Below, piece after piece: positions 26,188-33,995 of a stretch of 45,593 bases of DNA. A program made the translations under genes and the position numbers. This DNA is from Bacteroidaceae bacterium (lineage in GTDB: Bacteria; Bacteroidota; Bacteroidia; Bacteroidales; Bacteroidaceae). Below the pieces are notes generated by a model, which was not told where the DNA came from, ran no database searches, and saw only the letters and a list, made by a program, of their open reading frames with translations. The stretch's first letter is position 1; each line of letters opens with the position of its first letter. The stretch is from assembly GCA_017468985.1 (NCBI GenBank), contig JAFUHF010000038.1, positions 1 to 45,593 on the forward strand, in the 5' to 3' direction.

Positions 26188-28767
26188 ATGATGCAATTTT
26201 TCAGCAAAATCAGACGCATGTCAGCTGTCGTTGCAGCTGCTGCCGTCAGCCTGTGCAGTGCCGCTGCCGTAGCCACGGTGGGCCAGCGCACCACCGCCCT
26301 GAGCGATGCCGCATGGGCATCATCCAAGTGGATTTCCGCAGTCAATGCTCCCGTAGTGACAGGGAAAATCAACGGACAAAACGAACGCGCGGCCGATGGG
26401 GCCAGCTGGTTCCTCACCACCGTCAAAAACGAGAAGAAAGTGGTGAAAGCCGTATGGATGACCGCCGGACTGGGCGTGTATGAGCTCTACGTTAACGGCA
26501 AACCCGTGGGCACCGAGGTGCTCAAGCCGGGCTTTACGCACTATGCCAAGACCAAGCGCTCCTTCACCTACGACGTTACCGATGCCTTTGGCAAAAAACC
26601 AGGCCAGCAGAACGAGCTTTCGGCCCAGGTTACCCCCGGCTGGTGGGGAGACAAAATCATTACCCCGGGCAACAGCGACGGAATGATTGGCAAGAAGTGT
26701 GCTTTCCGCGGCGTACTGCAACTCACCTTTGCCGATGGCACCACTCGCCTCTACGGCACCGATCTCCAGAACTGGAAGGCAGGCATTGCCGGCCCCGTAA
26801 AGCATGCCGCCATCTTCGACGGTGAGGTTTACGACGCACGCATTCTCCCGGGCTACGCTACGCCACAGCTCCTCACCACCCCCGAGGAAAACACGGAGTT
26901 TCAGGGCGAGATTCTTCCCTCCAACGGTGCCGAAGTCTACCTCCGCCCCGACCTCATGCTCAACCCCACGCGCGCTTACGTCTGGAAGGACGTCCAGGGT
27001 GCCACTGCCGACGCCTTCGGCAAGGTGGTCATTGCCCGTGAGTACAGCGGAAAGAACGAAATCGTGCTCCGTCCGGGCGAGACCCTCGTGGTTGACTTTG
27101 GCCAGAACGCCGCCGCAGTGCCTTCCTTCGAATTTCAGGCCGCCGAGGGCACCACGCTCACCTGTCTGCCCTCCGAAATACTCAACGACGGCAACGGGGC
27201 AAAGAGCCGCGGCATGGACGGACCCGAAGGCAGCTGCCACCGTACCAATCTGCGCATTCCCAACACGGGAATCAGCCTTGACTACACGTTTGGCCCCCAA
27301 AAAGGCTACGTCAGCTACTATCCTCACTGCACTTTCTTCGGCTACCGCTATGTTTCGGTGACCGCCACTGGCGAGGTCCACATCAAAAAGATACAGTCGC
27401 TCCCCGTCACTTCCATTGCCCAGAACCTCGAAACGGGCACCATCACTACGGGCGACGCTTCCATCAACCGCCTCATCTCCAACACCCTCTGGGGCCAGCG
27501 CTCCAATTATCTCTCCGTACCTACGGACTGCCCTCAGCGCAACGAGCGTCTGGGCTGGACGGCCGACACGCAGGTGTTTACCGAGACGGGAACTTTCTTT
27601 GCCAATACCGACCGCTTCTTCCATAAGTGGATGCGCGACATGCGCGATTCGCAGAGCCCCGAAGGCGGATTTCCGGGCGTAGCTCCTTTGGCACAGTACG
27701 GCTCTGACTTCATGCGACTGGGCTGGGCAGACGCCGGCATCATCGTGCCTTGGACCATCTGGAAGCAGTATGCCGACCGCTCCATCGTGGACGAGAACTG
27801 GGCCGCCATGGACCGCTTCATGAACCACATCAACGACACCAAGTATCGCCACGAAAGTCTCACCTCCGAGAACCGTAACTATCAGTGGGCCGACTGGCTG
27901 AGCTACGAGCCCTTAGAGAGTTGCGGAGGTCTGGCCCACGAAAACGGCAAGCCCAAGGCCGACGCCATTGCCTACTGGAACTATCTGAGCGCCTCCTACT
28001 GGGCCCTTGATGCTGACATGATGGCCGACATGGCCGCCGCAACGGGCCGCAACGCCGCCCCGTACCGCCAGATGGCCGAGCAGGCACGCCAATATATGCA
28101 CACGGAATTTCTCAAGCCCGACGGCACGTTCCGCACAGAAGTGCTCAACACCATGCAGACCCCTGCCCTCTTTGCCCTGAAAAACCACTTGGTCAGCGGC
28201 CAACAGCGTGAGCAGATGATTGCCCGTCTGCGCCAGAACTTCGTAGACCACGACGGTTGCCTGCAAACCGGATTCCTTGGCACCTCCATCCTCATGGCCA
28301 CCCTGACGGACAACGGCATGAGCGACATTGCCTACAATCTGCTCTTCCAGCGCAAGAACCCCAGCTGGCTCTACTCGGTTGACAACGGAGCCACCACCAT
28401 CTGGGAACGCTGGAACAGCTACATGGCCTCGTCGGGCATGGGTCCCAAGGGCATGAACAGCTTCAACCACTATGCCTACGGCTGCGTTTGCCAGTGGATT
28501 TGGCAGACGGTGGCCGGCATAGCCGCCGATCCGGCCTCCCCCGGATTTAAGCACATCATTATGCGCCCCATTCCCGACAAGCGCCTGGGCTTCGTAAAGG
28601 CAGAATATCAGTCTGCCGCCGGCATCATCCGCTCCGCATGGCACTACGACGGCGACCGCTGGATCTGGGAATTCACCATTCCAAAAGGTGCCACCGCCAC
28701 GGTAACCCTCCCGGGCCAGACGCAGTCGAAGGAATACGGCAGCGGCAAACATAAGGTGACGCTCTGA
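26188..28767 (+). CDS. GH78 alpha-L-rhamnosidase, secreted
   Basis: 859 residues from ATG 26188 (a second ATG follows at once). The signal peptide runs to about residue 30 (VVAAAAVSLCSAAAVA). A beta-sandwich with sugar-binding look follows (YELYVNGKPVGTEVLKPGFTHY, typical of GH78 domain N), then an accessory domain. The (alpha/alpha)6 catalytic barrel has DCPQRNERLGWTAD, where Glu453 is the likely general acid, then FHKWMRDMRDSQSPEGGFP, and WERWNSY in the second half. The C-terminal beta domain ends 'GSGKHKVTL'. GH78 enzymes invert alpha-L-rhamnosides of plant pectin, flavonoids or bacterial glycans. It is a single-gene transcript with its own promoter and terminator; no SusCD partner is adjacent. 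Confidence 0.93.
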   Translation: MMQFFSKIRRMSAVVAAAAVSLCSAAAVATVGQRTTALSDAAWASSKWISAVNAPVVTGKINGQNERAADGASWFLTTVKNEKKVVKAVWMTAGLGVYELYVNGKPVGTEVLKPGFTHYAKTKRSFTYDVTDAFGKKPGQQNELSAQVTPGWWGDKIITPGNSDGMIGKKCAFRGVLQLTFADGTTRLYGTDLQNWKAGIAGPVKHAAIFDGEVYDARILPGYATPQLLTTPEENTEFQGEILPSNGAEVYLRPDLMLNPTRAYVWKDVQGATADAFGKVVIAREYSGKNEIVLRPGETLVVDFGQNAAAVPSFEFQAAEGTTLTCLPSEILNDGNGAKSRGMDGPEGSCHRTNLRIPNTGISLDYTFGPQKGYVSYYPHCTFFGYRYVSVTATGEVHIKKIQSLPVTSIAQNLETGTITTGDASINRLISNTLWGQRSNYLSVPTDCPQRNERLGWTADTQVFTETGTFFANTDRFFHKWMRDMRDSQSPEGGFPGVAPLAQYGSDFMRLGWADAGIIVPWTIWKQYADRSIVDENWAAMDRFMNHINDTKYRHESLTSENRNYQWADWLSYEPLESCGGLAHENGKPKADAIAYWNYLSASYWALDADMMADMAAATGRNAAPYRQMAEQARQYMHTEFLKPDGTFRTEVLNTMQTPALFALKNHLVSGQQREQMIARLRQNFVDHDGCLQTGFLGTSILMATLTDNGMSDIAYNLLFQRKNPSWLYSVDNGATTIWERWNSYMASSGMGPKGMNSFNHYAYGCVCQWIWQTVAGIAADPASPGFKHIIMRPIPDKRLGFVKAEYQSAAGIIRSAWHYDGDRWIWEFTIPKGATATVTLPGQTQSKEYGSGKHKVTL

Positions 28768-28785
28768 GCCTCCACCTTATTTATC

Positions 28786-28825
28786 ATGCGACGGCAGGAT
28801 GCAGCTTCTTCCGTCGCATTTTTTT
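28786..28825 (+). terminator. Intrinsic terminator after the rhamnosidase gene
   Basis: A perfect 9-bp stem, ATGCGACGG (28786-28794) with CCGTCGCAT (28811-28819), is followed by a run of seven T (28819-28825). Confidence 0.88.
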
Positions 28826-28849
28826 GTTCCAACCTCCAGCGGTCGGGCA

Positions 28850-29187
28850 CAGCGTCCTGGTATTTCGCGCCATCCTCTCGCGGTTGGACTCAGCGTCCTG
28901 AAATCTCGCGCCATCCTCTCGCGGTTGGGCCCAGCGTCCTGGAATCTCGCGCCATTCTCTCGCGGTTGGACTCAGCGTCCTGGAATCTCGCGCCATCCTC
29001 TCGCGGTTGGGCTCAGCGTCCTGGAATTTCGCGCCGTCCTCTCGCGGTTGAGCCCAGCGTCCTAGAATCTCGCGCCGTCCTCTCGCGGTTGGGCTCAGCG
29101 TCTTGGAATCTCGCGCCATCTTCTCGCGGTTGGACTCAGCGTCCTGGAATCTCGCGCCATCCTCTCGCGGTTGGACTCAGCGTCCTG
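28850..29187. repeat. 41-bp tandem repeat array, eight full units plus a partial ninth
   Basis: The motif CAGCGTCCTG (CAGCGTCTTG in one unit, CAGCGTCCTA in another) begins at 28850, 28891, 28932, 28973, 29014, 29055, 29096, 29137 and 29178, always 41 bp apart. The rest of each unit (about GGAATCTCGCGCCATCC then TCTCGCGGTTGGACT) differs by only a few transitions. A worn half-copy precedes the first unit. 41 is not a multiple of three, yet frames stay open through it, so the predicted 'proteins' here are artefacts. There are no unique spacers, so it is not a CRISPR. It lies between the rhamnosidase terminator and the convergent HHH gene. Confidence 0.93.
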
Positions 29188-29434
29188 TACGATTGCACAA
29201 ACCACTGAAGGATGTGCCAAAATACAAACAATTCCCTTCCCTCACTACAATGGGTGCCCCAAAGTCCGCAGCATTTCTTCTGTAAACGCACGGCTTAGGC
29301 TACAAATAGCCCCATTTACCCTTCCAGCATGACAAGGAACGCATGATATATGCCTTTAGGCATTAGATTTGGTAGCCAGCCATGCAGTCGTGCCGTAGGT
29401 ATGGCGAAATGGCTGGTAAGGGGCATGATAAAAA
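29188..29434. other. Intergenic stretch with hairpins, no gene
   Basis: About 250 bp without a recognisable gene. It holds two inverted repeats, ATGCC-tttA-GGCAT (29350-29363) and CCAGCCAT (29376-29383) with ATGGCTGG (29409-29416). These precede the terminator-like hairpin at 29435 and share with it the TGCCTTTAGG core or variants of it. Confidence 0.5.
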
Positions 29435-29456
29435 TAGCATGCCTTTAGGTATGCTA
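29430..29456 (-). terminator. Terminator of the topA-aroK-speA-HHH operon
   Basis: The arms are TAGCATGCC (29435-29443) and GGTATGCTA (29448-29456): nine pairs including one wobble, with a 4-nt loop. Read on the - strand it is followed by TTTTT (29434-29430). It lies 28 nt after the HHH gene stop. Confidence 0.72.
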
Positions 29457-29483
29457 TTAGGCCAAATGAAGATACCATCATCA

Positions 29484-31514
29484 TCAGAAAAACCAACGGA
29501 GCAGCAGGGACAAATCGGTCTGTGTGGGACAGCTGATCATGCGGTCGGCCGAGCCAATGGTGGCGCGATTGGTAAAGTGGAGCGAAGAGCAGAGCAGGGA
29601 GGTTTCGACATGGCGGCCCCAACGGCGGAGCAGGGAGCCATTGAAGGCATAGCCGTGATCGTAGAACCGCGAGTTACTGTAAGCGTAGCGCAACGCTGGC
29701 TGGTAGGCATAGAGCGACGCGGCATAGCTGTCGGTATGGAAGGCCACGAACGAGGCGGCCACCTTCATGCCCCAGAGCGTGGCCGACAGGCGTTCGCCCA
29801 GCAAGCCACCATACTCGCGCAGGCCTATGGCCGGCTTGTAGACGCAGGAAGAGAGCGTGGTGGTGAAGCTCAGGGGGCCCAGGTCAGACTGATTTTGCAG
29901 GGTCAGGGTATGCTTCATGGCGTAGCGCAGCAGAGGGTGCCTGGTGCTGCTCTCCTGCTGTGAACGGAGCCTGTAGCGAAAGAGCCAGAGCGCGTTACGT
30001 CCGGGGCGAAAGGACAACTGCGCCTGAAGACTGTAGCCGTTGGACGACGTGAGGGCCCGAAAAGTGGGCCCCAGGCGGCGATAGCCATCAAGATAGCCCG
30101 AGAGGTCCCACTGACGACTGGGAGCCCAGAAGGCTCCGAGCATCAGGCCATGCTCGCCACGCACGGCGGAAGAACTGGTATAGGCCCAAGCCAGAGGAGC
30201 ATGGTAAGAGGGATGGTAGTAGCGGTGCTGCACGTAGAGGCGCATGTGCCAGGGCAGCTGCAGGCGCGCATCATGGAGCATGGCCAAACGACCGTCGTGG
30301 GTGAGGGCCGTTTCGCCTCCTACGTTGACCTTGCGGCGGTCGTAGGCATAATGAAGTCCGAAATTTCCGAAGTCAGCTCCCTCAGGATAGTGCTGCTGAT
30401 AGGCCTGACTGCCACGGGCAAAGGGATGGTCGTAGTGCGTAAAGAGGGCGGAAAAGCCCACATGCAGCTGTCGGAACTGGGCATCGGCCGAAAGGCCGCC
30501 AAGGGTTTGCTGCACGTTGTTTTTCCGCTCGCGTTCCAAGGTGGTGCGATGGTAGCCGGAGGTGTTGATGGAATAGATGCGACCATCGTCCAGCCGACCA
30601 TCCAGATAGCGATGGGACGCAAACGTGAGCAGGCGGAAGGAACCCCTACGGAGCGTGAAGGCCGCTCCGCGCTGGAAGCGATACTCGTCGGTGCCGGAAT
30701 GGGGAAAGATGCCCTGGCTGTGATCGTGGCGCGAGGCGAGCAGCGCCATGCCGCTGTTCATAAAGCCGATGCCGGCGGTCAGGCCTTTTCCGATGTGGAC
30801 CTTGTAGTCACCCACGGCCCAGCTGTTCAGCAGGCCCGATTGGTGGCGCACCAAAAAGAAGGAATAGGAATCGAACAGGCGGTTCACGTCGTGGGCAAAG
30901 GGTTCGCCGTCGCTGTTCTTGGCCGTGAAGCCCACGGCAAGGCGGTCGCCGTAGGTGGCGCGATAGCGCACGGTGCCCGAGAGGGGATGGCCCCGATAGG
31001 CCGCCGGCGTTTGCCGCCCCGTGGCGCGGTTAAGCTTGGCCTTGAAGCCCTGGCGCAAATAGAAGGGAATGCCCACATTGGCCGCCACCTCCTGCTTGCC
31101 CTGCCGCCATGCGGAGAGAAGCGACGGCTCCCGAGCCTCGGCACTGGGCGCATCGAAACGGACAAAAAGGGGGAGAAACCGGCGCATGTCGAAACTTAGC
31201 GAGCGCACCAGGCCCAACTCTCCGGCAGAGAGCATGGGGCCGTTTCTCCTTATATAATATAGGATGGAGTCGGCCTCGGCCTTCCCTATGAAGGGCAACT
31301 GGAGCAGCGTCTCGGCCGTGGCCTCATTGAGACTGAAGGGATGGGCATGGAGTTCCAGGAGGCGTTCTTCCTCCTCGTGGTCATCGCCTTCACGCTCGGC
31401 AAAAAAAGTATCTTGAAAATCTTCCCACGTAGCCTCCTGGGCCGCGAGGGCGGCATGGAAAAGCAGCAGCAGAAGAAGCAGGCCTCGGCGCCTACTCCAG
31501 ATAGGTATAACCAT
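29484..31514 (-). CDS. Helix-hairpin-helix protein with outer-membrane beta-barrel
   Basis: 676 residues. A signal peptide (about 1-25, LLLLLLLFHAALAAQ) is followed by an acidic stretch. A ComEA-like helix-hairpin-helix region comes next (about 50-115: HPFSLNEATAETLLQLPFIGKAEADSILYYI, then ML.A.EL..V). The remaining 550 or so residues are alternating aromatic/polar strands ending in ...LLLRWFF, the aromatic C-terminus expected of a BAM-folded barrel. HHH motifs usually bind DNA backbone. In an exported protein this suggests DNA handling at the envelope, or just a protein-interaction module. The family occurs in Bacteroidetes without a settled role. Its start overlaps the speA 3' end by 23 nt. 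No later Met is plausible, so the overlap is real. Confidence 0.78.
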   Translation of the reverse strand: MVIPIWSRRRGLLLLLLLFHAALAAQEATWEDFQDTFFAEREGDDHEEEERLLELHAHPFSLNEATAETLLQLPFIGKAEADSILYYIRRNGPMLSAGELGLVRSLSFDMRRFLPLFVRFDAPSAEAREPSLLSAWRQGKQEVAANVGIPFYLRQGFKAKLNRATGRQTPAAYRGHPLSGTVRYRATYGDRLAVGFTAKNSDGEPFAHDVNRLFDSYSFFLVRHQSGLLNSWAVGDYKVHIGKGLTAGIGFMNSGMALLASRHDHSQGIFPHSGTDEYRFQRGAAFTLRRGSFRLLTFASHRYLDGRLDDGRIYSINTSGYHRTTLERERKNNVQQTLGGLSADAQFRQLHVGFSALFTHYDHPFARGSQAYQQHYPEGADFGNFGLHYAYDRRKVNVGGETALTHDGRLAMLHDARLQLPWHMRLYVQHRYYHPSYHAPLAWAYTSSSAVRGEHGLMLGAFWAPSRQWDLSGYLDGYRRLGPTFRALTSSNGYSLQAQLSFRPGRNALWLFRYRLRSQQESSTRHPLLRYAMKHTLTLQNQSDLGPLSFTTTLSSCVYKPAIGLREYGGLLGERLSATLWGMKVAASFVAFHTDSYAASLYAYQPALRYAYSNSRFYDHGYAFNGSLLRRWGRHVETSLLCSSLHFTNRATIGSADRMISCPTQTDLSLLLRWFF

Positions 31515-33387
31515 AGAGCCCGGCCCGGAAATTACTGATAAATTCCTTTCCTTCGTCTACGCTGATCTTGCCCTTGTTGACCGCTTTGCTCACCCACGTT
31601 TCGAGCCTGCGAACGAGCTGCTTCGGACTGTACTGCACGTAGTCGAGCACGTCGGCCACGGTCTCGCCGTCAATGATCTGGTCGATGGTATAAGTACCGT
31701 CTGGCTCCACGCTGATGTGGACCGCGTTGGTGTCGCCAAAGAGGTTGTGCATATTGCCCAAAATCTCCTGGTAGGCCCCAACGAGGAACACACCGATGTA
31801 GTAAGGCTCGCCGTGCTTGAGAGCGTGGAGAGGCAAATAGTTGGTCTGCCTGTCCTTGCACACGTAGGCCTCGATTTTTCCGTCGCTGTCGCAGGTGATG
31901 TCCTGAAGCGTGGCGTTGCGGTCGGGCTTCTCCGAGAGGCGCTGTATGGGCATGATGGGAAAAAGCTGGTCGATGCCCCAGGAATCGGGAATGCTCTGGA
32001 ACAACGAGAAGTTGCAGTAGTATTTGTCGGCAAGGAGCTTGTCGAGCCGGCGCAGCTCCTCGGGCACGTGCTTGAGGGTATGGGCCAGCGCACGCACCTC
32101 GCGCGTGATGCTCCAATATACGCTCTCAATCTGCGCACGCGTCTTGAGGTCGATCAGTCCGTGGCTGAACAGGTCGAGACCCTCCTCGCGTATCTGCTCG
32201 GCGTCGTGCCAGTCCTCGAGCATAGACCGCGCGGAGAGGTGATCCCAGATGTCGCTCAAGTCGCGCACTAACTGGTGGTCGTCGGGCTGTGCCTCCCACG
32301 ACTCCGGCATGGAGGGGCGCGACGAAGCCTCGAAAGCCTCCAGAATGAGCACCGAATGGTGGGCCGTAAGCGAGCGGCCGCCTTCCGTGATGATGTTAGG
32401 ATGGGGTATTTGGTTCTTGTTGGCCACGTCAACGAAGGTATAGACGCAGTCGTTGACATACTCCTGAATGGAGTAGTTCACGGACGACTCGCTATTGGAC
32501 GAACGGGTGCCGTCGTAGTCCACGCCTAGGCCGCCGCCGCAGTCTACGAACTTCACATCGAAGCCCAGTCGGTGGAGTTGTACGTAGAATTGGCCGGCCT
32601 CGCGCAGGGCGGTCTGAATACGGCGTATTTTGGTGATCTGACTGCCTATGTGGAAATGGATGAGTTTCAGGCAGTCCGTCATGTCATGTTCACGCAGGAA
32701 GTCGAGCGCCGAAAGTAAGTCGGAAGAGTCGAGGCCGAACTTGGAAGCGTCACCGCCGCTCTCCTCCCACTTTCCGGCTCCGCTGGAAGCCAGCTTGATG
32801 CGGATGCCGATGTCGGGACGCATGTTGAGGGCATGAGCGGTGGAGAAGATGGTCTCCAGCTCCTCGGGCTTTTCAACCACGATGAAGATGCGCTTGCCCA
32901 TCTTCTGGGCCAGGAGGGCCATCTGTATGTAGTTGCGGTCCTTGTGTCCGTTACAGATAATCAGGCTGTCAGAATCCATATTGGTGGCCAGCACGGCGTG
33001 GAGCTCGGGCTTGGAGCCGGCCTCCAGACCCAGATTGTAGCGCTTTCCGTGGCTGATGATCTCCTCCACCACGGGGCGCATCTGGTTGACCTTGATGGGA
33101 TAGATAATAAAGTGTTCGCCATGGAATTTGTAGGCCTGAGCGGCCTTGTCGAAGCACTGGGCCGTTTTTTCAATGCGGCTGTCAAGAATGTCGGGGAAGC
33201 GCAAGAGCATGGGGGCCGTGGTGTCGCGCTCGGCCAGCTCGTCGACGAGCTGTTTCAAGTCGATCTGCACCCCATCCTTGTGGGGCGACACATATACGTG
33301 GCCCTGCTTGTTGATGCCAAAATAGTTGATACCCCAACCGCCTATGTTGTAAAGCTCCTCTGAATCTTCAATTCTCCATTTACCCAT
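31492..33387 (-). CDS. speA: Biosynthetic arginine decarboxylase
   Basis: Converts arginine to agmatine, the first step of the agmatine route to putrescine and spermidine, using PLP. The 631-residue length is that of the SpeA family (fold III decarboxylases). PLP-binding Lys99 sits in IIYPIKVNQ. Other family marks are HFHIGSQI, the phosphate-binding DCGGGLGVDYDGT, ITEGGRSLTAHHSVLI and the C-terminal VGAYQEILGNMHNLFGDTNAVHI. It is the third gene of the topA operon, 41 nt after aroK, and overlaps the next gene by 23 nt. Confidence 0.96.
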   Translation of the reverse strand: MGKWRIEDSEELYNIGGWGINYFGINKQGHVYVSPHKDGVQIDLKQLVDELAERDTTAPMLLRFPDILDSRIEKTAQCFDKAAQAYKFHGEHFIIYPIKVNQMRPVVEEIISHGKRYNLGLEAGSKPELHAVLATNMDSDSLIICNGHKDRNYIQMALLAQKMGKRIFIVVEKPEELETIFSTAHALNMRPDIGIRIKLASSGAGKWEESGGDASKFGLDSSDLLSALDFLREHDMTDCLKLIHFHIGSQITKIRRIQTALREAGQFYVQLHRLGFDVKFVDCGGGLGVDYDGTRSSNSESSVNYSIQEYVNDCVYTFVDVANKNQIPHPNIITEGGRSLTAHHSVLILEAFEASSRPSMPESWEAQPDDHQLVRDLSDIWDHLSARSMLEDWHDAEQIREEGLDLFSHGLIDLKTRAQIESVYWSITREVRALAHTLKHVPEELRRLDKLLADKYYCNFSLFQSIPDSWGIDQLFPIMPIQRLSEKPDRNATLQDITCDSDGKIEAYVCKDRQTNYLPLHALKHGEPYYIGVFLVGAYQEILGNMHNLFGDTNAVHISVEPDGTYTIDQIIDGETVADVLDYVQYSPKQLVRRLETWVSKAVNKGKISVDEGKEFISNFRAGLYGYTYLE

Positions 33388-33428
33388 GTCGATACGTATG
33401 CTGTCTCGTTAGTGATCTATGCTGATGA

Positions 33429-33980
33429 TTATACGGTTTCTTCCTGCCTGATGATCGGCTCTAACTCCACAGCCATACGGCTCACCAAGCCGTTGATCTT
33501 GCTGAAGTCGTCGAGCACGTCAACGTCGAACGTGACCTGTGCCTGTTCATAGAAGGAGCGGCGCTCCTCAAGCTGTTCGGTGATGTAGGCTTCGAGCTCC
33601 GCGCCCGACTTGTCCCTCAGGAGCGGTCGTACCGTGTGGCTCAGCTGAAGGTGGTTGATGATGGTATGAACGGAGGCGTTCATATAGACCGTGATGCCGC
33701 AGGAGTTCATGTAGTCCATGTTGTCGAAGAAGCACGGCGTACCTCCGCCGCAAGCCAGCACGATGTCCTCGAATGCGGCTACCTCTTGAAGCATGCCACG
33801 CTCCATTTTGCGGAAACCCTCCTCGCCTTTCTCCTCGAAAAGTTGGGGAATGCGCTTATGGAAACGGTCTTCGATGTACCAGTCCAGGTCGTAGAACATG
33901 CGCCCCAGCCGTTTGGCCAGATTGCGGCCCACGGTGGTCTTGCCGGCACCCATATACCCTATGAGAATAATGCTTTTCAT
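33429..33980 (-). CDS. aroK: Shikimate kinase
   Basis: Phosphorylates shikimate at the 3-OH in the chorismate pathway. The 183 residues open with the P-loop GYMGAGKTTVG (Lys14), then DLDWYIEDR (shikimate-binding Asp pair) and LACGGGTPCF (the GGG shikimate site). The lid has RPLLRDKSG. All are standard for AroK. The ATG at 33980 is 15 nt downstream of the topA stop and lies in the same frame. Confidence 0.95.
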   Translation of the reverse strand: MKSIILIGYMGAGKTTVGRNLAKRLGRMFYDLDWYIEDRFHKRIPQLFEEKGEEGFRKMERGMLQEVAAFEDIVLACGGGTPCFFDNMDYMNSCGITVYMNASVHTIINHLQLSHTVRPLLRDKSGAELEAYITEQLEERRSFYEQAQVTFDVDVLDDFSKINGLVSRMAVELEPIIRQEETV

Positions 33981-33995
33981 TGCTGCTCTAGGAGG

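Noticed and set aside
26320..27852. 510-codon frame antisense to the GH78 gene
   Set aside because: The sense strand encodes a full GH78 enzyme with all motifs; the antisense frame is a shadow of biased codon use.
28850..29187. CRISPR array
   Set aside because: Units abut directly with no unique spacers and no cas gene is in the window. The same holds for 43996-44272.
28786..29285. Several overlapping reading frames on both strands coding for repetitive Arg/Ser/Trp-rich peptides
   Set aside because: They are by-products of the 41-bp array; the period is not a multiple of three and all frames give similar open stretches. No start signal or domain supports a gene.
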